Of a stretch of DNA of 64,000 nt, positions 28,164 through 38,800 are shown in pieces. Position numbers and translations under genes: made by a program. The notes beneath the pieces were generated by a model that saw only the letters and a list, made by a program, of their open reading frames with translations, did no database searches and was not told the DNA's origin. The DNA is taken from positions 29,807-93,806 of IMG/VR virus record IMGVR_UViG_3300020410_000948; one strand, 5' to 3'. Each line of letters starts with the position of its first letter. Position 1 is the stretch's first letter. The stretch is from a virus.

Positions 28164-31100
28164 TATTCATCCTCCGAACTAACTGTTGGATAAGATCGTA
28201 TAAACAATGGTAATATCTCTGGTTTCTGTACATCAAAATTTCCATACCTATCTAAGCCACCACTACCTGTGAGACCATGATTTACAAGGCCGTTGTAGTC
28301 ACCATCTGAGTTATAGTACAAAACCTGAATAGAATCACTGCTAGTTCCACGACTAATAGTGTTTTCTTTATCAAAATACGCAGCCGATTTTGAAGAGCCT
28401 ATTCTTATAATTCCCGGAGCTTCTCCTGACGGCGTATCTTCAGAGCTGGTGCAGTCAAGTCTTCTGTTCAAAGTGTCCTCATATGCTGAACAATGAAATC
28501 TTCTTATGACTCCAAGATCATAATCACGGTAAGATAGCTTAGCAGAAATAACCCTAACATCGCTTACAAATGAATGCTGGTTTGCAACCGCATCATAAGG
28601 CTTGCTGTAAGGAACAAAATCTAACTCTTGCTGTCTCATGTCGGATGTCCATTTTTGTCGGTATTGGTCTGGATCTATGGAAATATTTTGATTGACAAGA
28701 CCAACAATAAGGCTGTCTTCTATTGATGCTTCCGAATTAAAGCTAGGTTTGTTCTCATCGTCAAAGTTCAATGTGTAAGTGTTTATCTCTCCTGCCAGAG
28801 TAGCTCTACCGTTTCCATCATTATATCTAAATGTTCTGTCGTCAGAACTGTTTTTTAACACACTTCCCGATCTTATAAATCTAAATAGTTCCGCTGTCGT
28901 GAAGGAGTATGTGCCTCTCCATTCAAGTATAGCTTCGCCTAAAGCAAGAGACTTCTGCTGGAATGTACCCTCTCTTGCTACGTCATAACTATCCTGCATA
29001 CCATCAGTATAAAGGGGAGCTCTTGTCGCAGTTTTTGCTCCGTACTTCAAATTTATTCCGGACAGATGACCCTTCTGTGTTATGGTTTTTCTTGGGTCTT
29101 CATTGTAAAGTGTCATCACAGGGAATACTGCATCTGCGCCTATATCGACACCAGCCTGCAAGCAAATATTATTACCTATATCGACAGTGAATTCAGCGCC
29201 GACTAACTTTCTTATGATCTGTTCTTCATCCGAAACATTATCAATATTATATACTAAACATAAACCTTTATGATCTTCACAAACATCAAATATATTATCA
29301 GCAGATGAGACTCCTGCGCCATCCCTGTAAGAGAACATATTGTTTAAATTGTAAGGTTTTTTTGAATCGAACTTTTCTGTGAAGCTAAAATACGGTGATG
29401 AAAAGTAAGTTTTGCCTACATTCTGGAAGTCTATTCTTTTACTCCTGCCTGAGTCAGAAAATACAGCATGCCCAATAGGTGTCTTCAAAACTATTTTTCC
29501 ATCTAAGACATCAAACATATCATCCATAAGATATGCGATAGAAAGACTATGGTCGCAATTCTCAGAAAACGTTAGCGTGCCTTCTCTAAAATACTTTATG
29601 TAACTTAAGTCTGAAGCAGTCCCTCGATCTGAGCGACTGTCTGGGCTATTAATGGCGGGCGTAATCTTCTGAAATAGATTGACGCTTTTTAATGAGTCGC
29701 TAATCTCATAAAGATATAGTCTCTGAGCCAAAACATCTACAGATACATCAAACTCACTATTGTAGGACGTTCCATTTGTTGCTAAAATATGTCCGTCTGA
29801 TCTAAAGTTGTGACCAAAAGGAGTTCTTAATAATATGTTATCGTCTTCAATGTCTGAACTATTGACAGTTGCAAAGTTATTTCCTGCGTTAACACTATAC
29901 ATGTTACCTAAGCCGGGATACAGTCTAAAGAAAGTTACAGATGTATCGGCAAAACCTTGAGCTTCTTGAAACGATGGAGAGTTATAAGAAGTGCCCGAAG
30001 ATGAGGGATAGTAAACACTTTGAGAATTGCCATCGTGTACTTTTGAAAATTCCCAGAATTGCATAGGATCAGAGTAAAGATTGCTATTCACATTGTATAT
30101 GTTGTAATCATCATTCTCTAGCTTTTGTGCCGCTGTAAAATTTTGATATTCTTCTGAGCCAGATTCTATTTGAATATCTAAATTAAATGTGTCAAACTCG
30201 CTTCCACTTAAAGTAGAGGAGCTTTTATATAAGGTTGTGTTGTCACCCTCAAAAAATACTTTTATCCCATCGCCATCTGTTCCGGCAATAATCTTACCAT
30301 CTACATACTGCATAGAGAAAGGCTTGCCATACCATCCTACCATGTTTCTGTATCTTGTGGAGAGGTCATTAGAGGCATTGAAATAGTTTTGCTCAACAAC
30401 CTTTTCTCGCAATCTAGTTGTGTGATCCAAAAACTTAGAATTGTATTCTTGGTTTGGATTATATACATATATAGATCCACATCTAAATTTATTACCAAGA
30501 TTGTCTGAGTTGGTTCCATCAGTACAAAAGTCCATTATGAACTGATTTGTCTTAGTGTTTCTTTCATAGAAATCAAGCGAATCTCTATCGTCATATCCAG
30601 CATCTGTCGCTGAGTCTATCTTATTTTTTAGTTCCTCTAGCTGACTATCTGCAGACTGACTGACTGATGCTATGTGGGGAAATGTCCTATTAGCAATTGC
30701 GACTATAGGCTTTAATTCTGAGCCAGTAAGGTTTGGTAAATGGTTTTCTTTAAGTGCTATGCTATAGCCAAAGCCATCCGCAAATTTATAGCCGTCTGTA
30801 AGCCACCTAAATGAAATAGCATCTTTTTTCTGAAAGTATGGGAGCGTGTTGTCTTTTACATATTTTACTATATTCTCTCTATAGAATTCAGAGTCCCATC
30901 TCCTCTTAAAGGAAGCTCTTTTGCTACCATCAGTCTTCAAGAAAAACTCATCATTTTCAAAGGCTTCCTCAAGACTTTTATTCGAGTTTTCAACCGTAGA
31001 AAAAACTCCAGATGTATTATCAGCAATAGCATTTGCCACAGCTGCTCTATACCAATACAAATTTCTATAGTCTGTGAAGACATCCATTGTAACACCAGAG

Positions 31101-32848
31101 TCTTGAAATGGTGCAGTATTGACGTAAGGATTGGTAGTTGATGCGTCTATTTGATCTGGCGTTGATATGTCACTCAAAAAATCATTTGTTGTGCTAAGCT
31201 TGTATAAAAACACTTTGCCAAAGGGCTTGCTATCGGGCTCTACAAATTTGAATCCGCCTTCGTTTTCATAGGATCTAAACAAAGTGCTTGAATCGCCCAC
31301 ATCAGCTCTCTCATCTACTATGACAGGACTAGCCTTTCTTTTATTGCCATAGTAATCAATACCCTCTAGACAGGAATAAGGCGCACCAACTTCGCTGATG
31401 GCCAGCCAGTAAAAATCTTGATCGGACTGTCGGACTATATCTACAGACTGTCCAAATCTATATTTATCAGCAACAACAGAAGTGCCGTCATAATCTACTA
31501 CAGTTTCAGATGTAGGAGCAGAAAAGGTGTGATCGGTTGGAATAAGCATATCATCTTTAAAAACCGACTGACCGTTCAATCCATTCGGAGAAAAGAGAGT
31601 CGTGTAGTAGCGCCAAGAACCAGTAAGGTCTTGGGTTGAGCCATAATGAGTCCATGTTACACCGGACACACTTCTAAGAGAAGACGTGTCTGTAGGTTCA
31701 TACATCCTTTCATCATCAAACACAAAGTATTGAGTATCACTAATTCTTTTTACATACTTGATACCGTTGGCTGGATGATTGGTAGCGACAGTGTTATTAG
31801 TATTTACTGCGCCAGATATTTTAATTATATCTCCATCTTGAAGTAGCTTTGTATCATATGTGCCATCACCGCTTGGCCCAGATAAAGTTATTTTATTTCC
31901 ATCGACCGCAGTAACAGAACCCTTACGTCTTTCATATATATCTACTCTGCCACATCTATTATGTACTCCTGTTTTACTAAAAAACGAACTACTAGATACG
32001 TCAAACAATACTTTAATAAAACTAATATTTTGTGAAGAATCGCTAGGATTTACAAAAGAAAATATAGTTTCTCCTTGATTAGCAAAAGAAGTGAGGTTGG
32101 CGGAAGTGGGTGAAAAGTTAACAGCCAGACCTTTGTAATTACTACCTTCAATTTTTGCTATAGATGTCGTCGTAGGAAAGAATATAATATCCATGCTAGG
32201 ATTATATCCTAATGAATCTGTAATATAACTATCTTTTTTGACTGCCACTTTACTAACATCAGTGTCAACCGAATAAGATGTTTTTGATAAAACTGAAGTT
32301 GTGGAGGAATCGCCATCTACTAGAGTAAAATCTATACGAGAATCTTTACCCGCATTAGAATTCACAAAATTAGAAATATCATCATTAGAAGCTCCGACAT
32401 TCATAAATACTAATCCTGTCTGGAGTTCGTATTCAGTTGTGGTAGACTCATATCCAACAGTGTATGTTTTCTTAATTATAAAAAACTTTTCTGTATTATC
32501 CAGAGATCTATTCGCCAGAAAAACTTTTTGGCTATGGTCTTTATAGGAGACTATAGCAATGTCGTCGAGTATCTTTATGTCACTGGGAAATTTGCTGCAT
32601 GTATCGTCAGAAAAATCTCCGAATATAGAGGGGGCATTGTCACGATAAGGACTGCTCGTAAAGGCGGAGAGAGGCGTTCTGCCTCTGTTTATAGAGGTTA
32701 TTCTATCATTAAAGTTAGTAAAGCATTCTATTCCGCCGGGACCTTGTAAAAATAAGTCCATCTCAGAATTTCTCTGCGAAACACCATTAGTCCCTGTCTC
32801 ATCATTTTGTATGAATAGGGATGTGTTTTGGTTAGGTTTACAACTCAT
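28163..32848 (-). CDS. Giant tail protein related to the FG-GAP tail protein
   Basis: A 1,561-residue protein. The start at 32848 forms a TAATG overlap with the tape-measure stop; an in-frame ATG at 32881 lies inside the tape-measure gene. The N-terminus contains two copies of the short beta-repeat seen in the next gene (SLFIQND and DLFLQGP). It then has propeller-like segments such as IKILDDIAIVSYKDH, MQYVDGKIIAGTDGDGIKV, DDNILLRTPFGHNFRSDGH and LDGKIVLKTPIGHAVFSDSG. The last pair repeats the phrase 'L-x-T-P-x-G-H', giving an internal duplication. It is the first gene after the tape measure, where siphoviruses place distal-tail or tip proteins. Exact role unknown. Confidence 0.65.
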   Translation of the reverse strand: MSCKPNQNTSLFIQNDETGTNGVSQRNSEMDLFLQGPGGIECFTNFNDRITSINRGRTPLSAFTSSPYRDNAPSIFGDFSDDTCSKFPSDIKILDDIAIVSYKDHSQKVFLANRSLDNTEKFFIIKKTYTVGYESTTTEYELQTGLVFMNVGASNDDISNFVNSNAGKDSRIDFTLVDGDSSTTSVLSKTSYSVDTDVSKVAVKKDSYITDSLGYNPSMDIIFFPTTTSIAKIEGSNYKGLAVNFSPTSANLTSFANQGETIFSFVNPSDSSQNISFIKVLFDVSSSSFFSKTGVHNRCGRVDIYERRKGSVTAVDGNKITLSGPSGDGTYDTKLLQDGDIIKISGAVNTNNTVATNHPANGIKYVKRISDTQYFVFDDERMYEPTDTSSLRSVSGVTWTHYGSTQDLTGSWRYYTTLFSPNGLNGQSVFKDDMLIPTDHTFSAPTSETVVDYDGTSVVADKYRFGQSVDIVRQSDQDFYWLAISEVGAPYSCLEGIDYYGNKRKASPVIVDERADVGDSSTLFRSYENEGGFKFVEPDSKPFGKVFLYKLSTTNDFLSDISTPDQIDASTTNPYVNTAPFQDSGVTMDVFTDYRNLYWYRAAVANAIADNTSGVFSTVENSNKSLEEAFENDEFFLKTDGSKRASFKRRWDSEFYRENIVKYVKDNTLPYFQKKDAISFRWLTDGYKFADGFGYSIALKENHLPNLTGSELKPIVAIANRTFPHIASVSQSADSQLEELKNKIDSATDAGYDDRDSLDFYERNTKTNQFIMDFCTDGTNSDNLGNKFRCGSIYVYNPNQEYNSKFLDHTTRLREKVVEQNYFNASNDLSTRYRNMVGWYGKPFSMQYVDGKIIAGTDGDGIKVFFEGDNTTLYKSSSTLSGSEFDTFNLDIQIESGSEEYQNFTAAQKLENDDYNIYNVNSNLYSDPMQFWEFSKVHDGNSQSVYYPSSSGTSYNSPSFQEAQGFADTSVTFFRLYPGLGNMYSVNAGNNFATVNSSDIEDDNILLRTPFGHNFRSDGHILATNGTSYNSEFDVSVDVLAQRLYLYEISDSLKSVNLFQKITPAINSPDSRSDRGTASDLSYIKYFREGTLTFSENCDHSLSIAYLMDDMFDVLDGKIVLKTPIGHAVFSDSGRSKRIDFQNVGKTYFSSPYFSFTEKFDSKKPYNLNNMFSYRDGAGVSSADNIFDVCEDHKGLCLVYNIDNVSDEEQIIRKLVGAEFTVDIGNNICLQAGVDIGADAVFPVMTLYNEDPRKTITQKGHLSGINLKYGAKTATRAPLYTDGMQDSYDVAREGTFQQKSLALGEAILEWRGTYSFTTAELFRFIRSGSVLKNSSDDRTFRYNDGNGRATLAGEINTYTLNFDDENKPSFNSEASIEDSLIVGLVNQNISIDPDQYRQKWTSDMRQQELDFVPYSKPYDAVANQHSFVSDVRVISAKLSYRDYDLGVIRRFHCSAYEDTLNRRLDCTSSEDTPSGEAPGIIRIGSSKSAAYFDKENTISRGTSSDSIQVLYYNSDGDYNGLVNHGLTGSGGLDRYGNFDVQKPEILPLFIRSYPTVSSEDE

Positions 32849-35800
32849 TATGCTACTCTGCCATCCTGTTCTCGCTGCCACATTGTGATTGCATTGTCTA
32901 TCTTGGTTGCCGTGCTTGAAGCGACCGAATCTCCGATAATATTAACCAGCTTGTTAATTGCCTCCTGAGTAAATCCGGGTATCGCTAAACTTCCGCTAAC
33001 ATTTACATTGTGTGTTATCTGCATGTTTCCAAACTGTGTTGCTATATCCTGTAGCGCATTAGCTACAGTATTAAAGGCTGACATAGCTTGAGAAACATTA
33101 TCTAAAGCCTCCATCAGTGCGTTTCTACCGCCGAAGATACCTCCGCCGTTTTGCCTATACTGAACTCCAGCAACAGAGCCGCCTCTAGCAAATCCGGGAA
33201 CCTTGCCCCTGTTAACCTGTTTCATGAATCCAGTGCCGTGCTTTTTGACAGCAGCAGTACTCATAACAAACTCTCCGGGAGTCAACATAGCTGGCACAGA
33301 ATCTACAGAACCACCCGAGGCAAAGCCTCGAAAGTTTGCCATGGCAAAGTCACTAGTACCTCGAAATCTTTGCCCAAACCCTGTCGCAAAAGCATCCCTG
33401 AGTGCAACCATGTCTGCATAAAATTGAGGATTATAAAGGGCGTTTAGTAGCCCCTCTGTCCCGCTTTGGGCGTTATTAAACGCGATCACAGTAGACCCAA
33501 TTTTACCTTTGGTGTTATCGTCCTTTCGAGCCTTGATAGCCGTATGATAAACTCTTCGCTTGTATAGTCCACTATTTTCGCCTGCCTTTCTAACAGCCTC
33601 GTGGGTGAATGGTGTGCCCGCAAACGGGTCTTGATTACCACGCTTTCCGAATATAGCCCTGTAAAAATCTGATGGTACGACAAATGTGCGTTTTTGCCCA
33701 AGCGCCGGGTTCATGTAAATATTCCCGTCTCCGCCCATCGCCATTAGTTGGCCCTCTTTAGCTACGACTCTTCCAAAATTTATTCCTTCACTATTCGTAT
33801 TCGATCTTACTGCGCCATAACGTGAAGCATAATCCTGTAAGCCCTTAATAGCCCAGATTGTATCGGGGAAAAGCTTCGCTATTGCTCCCTGCGCCCCCTG
33901 TAACGCCATCGCATAGAGTTTACGAAAGTTCTTGACGTTGGGGTCTTTTGCTGCTGCATTTTTTTGCTTTTTGTTTAAAAGATCTCCTTTCGCCACGAAT
34001 GAGCCTTTAAGTAATTTAGTTAAACCTTGTTCTATGAATCCTCCGCCGGCTGCATATACAGTAGAAGCGTTACCGTTATTTAAAGCACTTAGAGCTCCTA
34101 CACCAATTTTGTCTACAGCACTTTTCCTAATAACAAATTCACCCGGCGTTAACATTGCTGGCACTGTGTCTGTGCCTCTTGGCTTGAATACATTACCTCC
34201 TTTAGCAAAGCCTCTAACAGGAACAAAACCTCCTCTAGCGGCACCGCCCGCATTATCAGCCTCCTCAACTGCTGTATCGGTATTGTCTTTTAGCCATTGC
34301 AAAAGATTTTCCGCAGCAGTCTTCATGGAGGTAAGAGCTTCTATTTGAATGTTTGCTTCCTGTTCCTCAAGCTTTCTAAGTGCTGCAGCAGCGTCCTGCT
34401 CCTCTTTGTTTATTTGACGAAGGTCATTAATAAGTTTTTCTTCCTTTGTGGTAGCTTCAAATATAGCTTTTACTAGCTGGGGAGGTACACCTTGTTGTCC
34501 GCCTGACATCATTCGGAACTGTTGCTCCATCTGTCTGATTTGAAGGTTTTTAGAAACATCACCACCAGTCATGCCACCAAATATTGGGACATCTTTAAAC
34601 TGATCTAAAAGCTTACCTACGGCAGCTCTAAACTTATCAGGTATTGCATTTATGTTTCCTGTCTGTAACACTTTTTGCAAGGCCATAAACTCTTGGTTCA
34701 TTCCTTGTCGCTGTTCATTAGTGGCAAAGGTAAAGTCCTTTATGGCTCCCTGCATTGCTTCTCGGGCGCCCTTTTCTTTGTCTATCTCCTCCATAACAGC
34801 TGCGGCTTCATCAGACCTGTCAGCCAAAACCTTAAGCGCATCTTTAGTTCTGGTTATCTCGTCTTGTAATAACTTTTGGGCGTTGGCCATATCTTGGTCA
34901 CGCTTTATGGCCGCTGTTCCTACTACTGGGCCAGCAGCATTTCTGGCCTGCTGTATTTGATTTACCCGAGCATTCATTGCCTGACCTCGGGCCGCAAGAC
35001 CAGCTACATTTACTGGGCCACGCATTCCAGCTGCAGCGGCAGCTTTTTGATTGGTCATTCCTCTAGCCATACGCGCAGTCATTTCTTGACCAGTAGCTTT
35101 TAGTATTCTGTTGATACCTTTGTGTCTGACATCAATCTCGAATTTGTACGCATCGACTATCTCTTTCTTGTTCTTCCTTACGGCATCGCCAATAGCAGAA
35201 AGAACATTGACATAATCACCTTGGGCTTTAGCTAATTTCTGTAGTAGCTTTACTTGGTGACCTACCTCGGCGCCTAATATCTCCGTAGCTTCTGCAATAT
35301 CTGTGGAGTCAAATCCATCATCAAACAGCTTTAAGAGTTTTTCTTGCATAGCATCTGAAAGGCTTGTAAAATCTATGCCCGCATCGCTGAGCGCTTGTTT
35401 CCTCTGTGTGTTACTTAGGTTTTCTCCTGCGAACTGCTCAACCAAACTATCCAAAGCGCCTTCTAATTTCTTGTTCTTCGCTAAGCCTGATCTTATACTC
35501 TCAGCTATTTCTGGACTAATTCTTCTTGCTGCAGCAAACGCTTCTGGGCTAAATCCATCTTTCAGGGTTGCTATAAGACCGCCAACATTTACTTTAGCAT
35601 CCTGTATAGACCCAGAGAAGCCCTTGACAGCACTATCAATTTGACCCATTGCTACACTTGCCAACTCAAATCCGCGATTGGCTTTATTTATAGCTTGAGT
35701 TCTCGCCCTTTCAAGTCTCACTAATTCTAACTCGGCAGCCTTCAATGCCTTCAATTCGCGGATACGCTCTTCTTCTGCCGCCGCAGCCTCTTTGTTTGCT

Positions 35801-38800
35801 TTATCCAAGTTCTCGGCAGCTTCCTCTGCTTGTTCTTGACCTTTGGCTTTTGCGATTGCTTTCTCTCTAGTTTTTACCAGTTCTTTTTCTGCAGCTGAAA
35901 GATCTTCAAAGCTTCTGCTGCCAAAACCAGCACCAGACATGGCTTCATCACGAGCTGATCCTGAAGCAAGAATTTCTTTTTCAAAGCCCTTCGATAATGT
36001 TTGGGTCAATTGATCTAATTGTGCTTTGTATCTTGGGTCTGCAAATATATCATCAAAAGATCTGCCAGATTCGCGCATACTTTCAATCATAGTTGATATG
36101 CCTTCTCTGACCCTTGCAGCTGCTTCAAAGTTTGCTTTTGCTAATTCTTCTCTAGAGTTTTGAAGCTGCTCTCTAGCCGCTTCAAACTCTTCGCCCTCAA
36201 AAATATTTTGATCGCCAAGCTCTTTAAGTTTCTGTTCATATTTTGCCATTGCTTTATCAGCCCTAGACTGTCCGCCAACAAAATCACTAGTAGCTTTTAT
36301 GTTTGCATTAACAGCTTTCATGCCTTTTAATTGCAGCTGCTCGTTCTTTTTTATTGCTGCATTATAGTTGCCTAAAGTTTCGGCAGTTTCTGCTGACGCG
36401 TCTACAAAAGATTCGATAGCCTCCTTTTGCGCAATGATCTTCCTGTATTTTTCTGACTGCTCTTGAGCACCCTTGACAGCTCTTGCGAAGGGAGAAAATA
36501 CGGCTACTGTGCTATAGAGAGCTCCTGCGAAGTCTCCCTCCATCAAAGCTTTTCCCGCATCTATCGCATGGCCGAAACCTGTAAGTTGATTAAAGGCTAC
36601 ACTAGCGACATTACCTAAGCTATACATTTCCGCAGCCGCTGACTCGTCTACAAAAGTTCCTAGTTCATTTGTAACCCTAGTTCTATCAAACTTGCCTCCG
36701 CCTTCTATTACTCTCTTTGATTCTTCTGCGGCAGATTCAGCCATAGCTTTTGCGGCTTCTGAGGCTTGCATCGACAAGAACTGAAAGACGCCTATAAGAG
36801 CTATAACAACAACAGCCAGCGCAGCCATTGGAGCGTTAGCAATAGTTTGCGCTATTGTGTTCTTCACGGTTGCTAAAGTATTGGCTCCAGTAGCTACAGT
36901 TTCAGCTATTTTAGCTTCCATTTGTGCAATCATAGGAACTATAATCATTCCTAGTACACCAGCAAGCATAAGTGCTCCACTGGCGGCTTTTTTAGTGGCC
37001 TCCGAAAGGTTAGTAGCTTCCAGCGCCATAGGAGCCATAAATGTAGCCATCATAGCAGCATTGCCTATTCCGCCCATGCCTCCTCCGGCGGCTTTCTGAG
37101 TTTTAGCGTTTTGAACAGGAGCTGTACCTGTGGGAGCTACTCCGGTAGGGGCAGGACCTTTAGGAGCAAATGCAGCGTACTTACCTCCGGCGGTTTGAAT
37201 TTGAGTTCCGGCTGCCTGCGTCTGCTGGCCTGTCACCTGCCCCTTTTGCGCCAGCTGCTGGAAGGCTTTTCCGCTCAGGTTGAACGCTCCATCCATAAGA
37301 CCAAGCGGACCCAAAGTCCTAAGTACGCCACCTCCAAGTTTTTTTGCAGTAGTGCCAGCCATTGTGAGTCCAGACTTCATTTGAGCAAGAATGGGCGTAG
37401 CGCTTTTTAGCTGGCCAGCAAACGCCGTTAAAGATGGACCTAAAGTCGCACTTCCCATCATGCCCTGATTTCCACCGCCCCCCATAAATGATTGGCCTCC
37501 CCTCATAGCCGATGCAGGGCCTACTCCGCCACCCATATTAAAGTGAGCGACTCCGCTTTTGTTCATTCTGTTTAGATTGCCATAGCCTATAGACTGGGCT
37601 GATGATTTATTTATTACATACTCGCCGGGAGTTAACATGGCAGGAACAGTGTCTACTTGACCGCCTTTGTTGAATCCTGTTACATTAAATAAACCTTGTG
37701 CAAAGGCTAGAGATGGATTTTGTGCGATATAGTTGCCTAACTTCTTAGGAATCCCCGTAGGTCTAGCTGCCTCAGCTTTGCTCCTTTTTACCTCCATAAC
37801 TTTAGCTAAAGACATGTTGTCACCATAAAGAGCGGTAAGACTTTGCCTGTTGCGTGACACCTCTCCAAACCCGAGGTCAAAGCTAGCCTTACCTCTAGAT
37901 GGAATGGCTCCGGTCATTGCGGAAATAACACCTTCTTGTATAAAACCTTCCATTGACTCTACAGCCGTGTCATCTAAAGCGGATGAGGTCCTTGCTGCAG
38001 CAATTTTGCTCTCATTCACGTTAAGAGCTGGTAAAAGATCTAGCAGTCCAGACGATCCTATCGTTGTTGATGCTTTAGCAACACCAGTACTTATAGCATC
38101 CATAGCTGCGGCCTGAATGATGCTAGCGAATCTCCCTCCTCTTAACTTTTGTGGCTGAGGTGCAGATATTGGATAAGATCCAGAGCCTACATTAAAAGGA
38201 ATACGCTGCTTCGCAAGCAAGCTTCTATCTCCACCCATATATTTCTGTGCAAGTGTATTTTGTACGTTGGCGGGAAGCTGATTACCCAAAACCATTTGGT
38301 TACCGCCTTTACCTGCAAATCCGCCTCCGTGAGTATATGTGGTGAGGGTTCCTACCGGAAGCATCACCGCCCCACCAATAGCTCCAGCTTTAGGCGACAT
38401 TGTTAGAGGAGGAATATTAACTGCTTTCTTAGTGGCAGCACCCTTCTGTTTCGACATAGCTGATGCGGCGGCGACTGCAGGCACTCCTGTTCCAGCCGTA
38501 CCGTTTGCGTACTTATTTGCTCTAGCAAGATTTTCAGCTCCGATAGACTGTACACTACTTTTCTTAATTACAAACTCGCCCGGACTAAGCATTGCTGGCA
38601 CAGTGTCTCTATTACCACTTCCGGGGACTAAGCCTCCTCTATTAAAGCCATATATTTTGCCGCCCTGATTCTTGCCGGCAAGTCCAGAAAATCTACCAAT
38701 TGCGGGAACAGCAATCTTACCTAGCTGAAACGCCGCCAAAGCTGTCATGAGAGGCAGTAGGGGCTCTAGAGCATCTACTACATTTAGTATAGCCTCTGCA

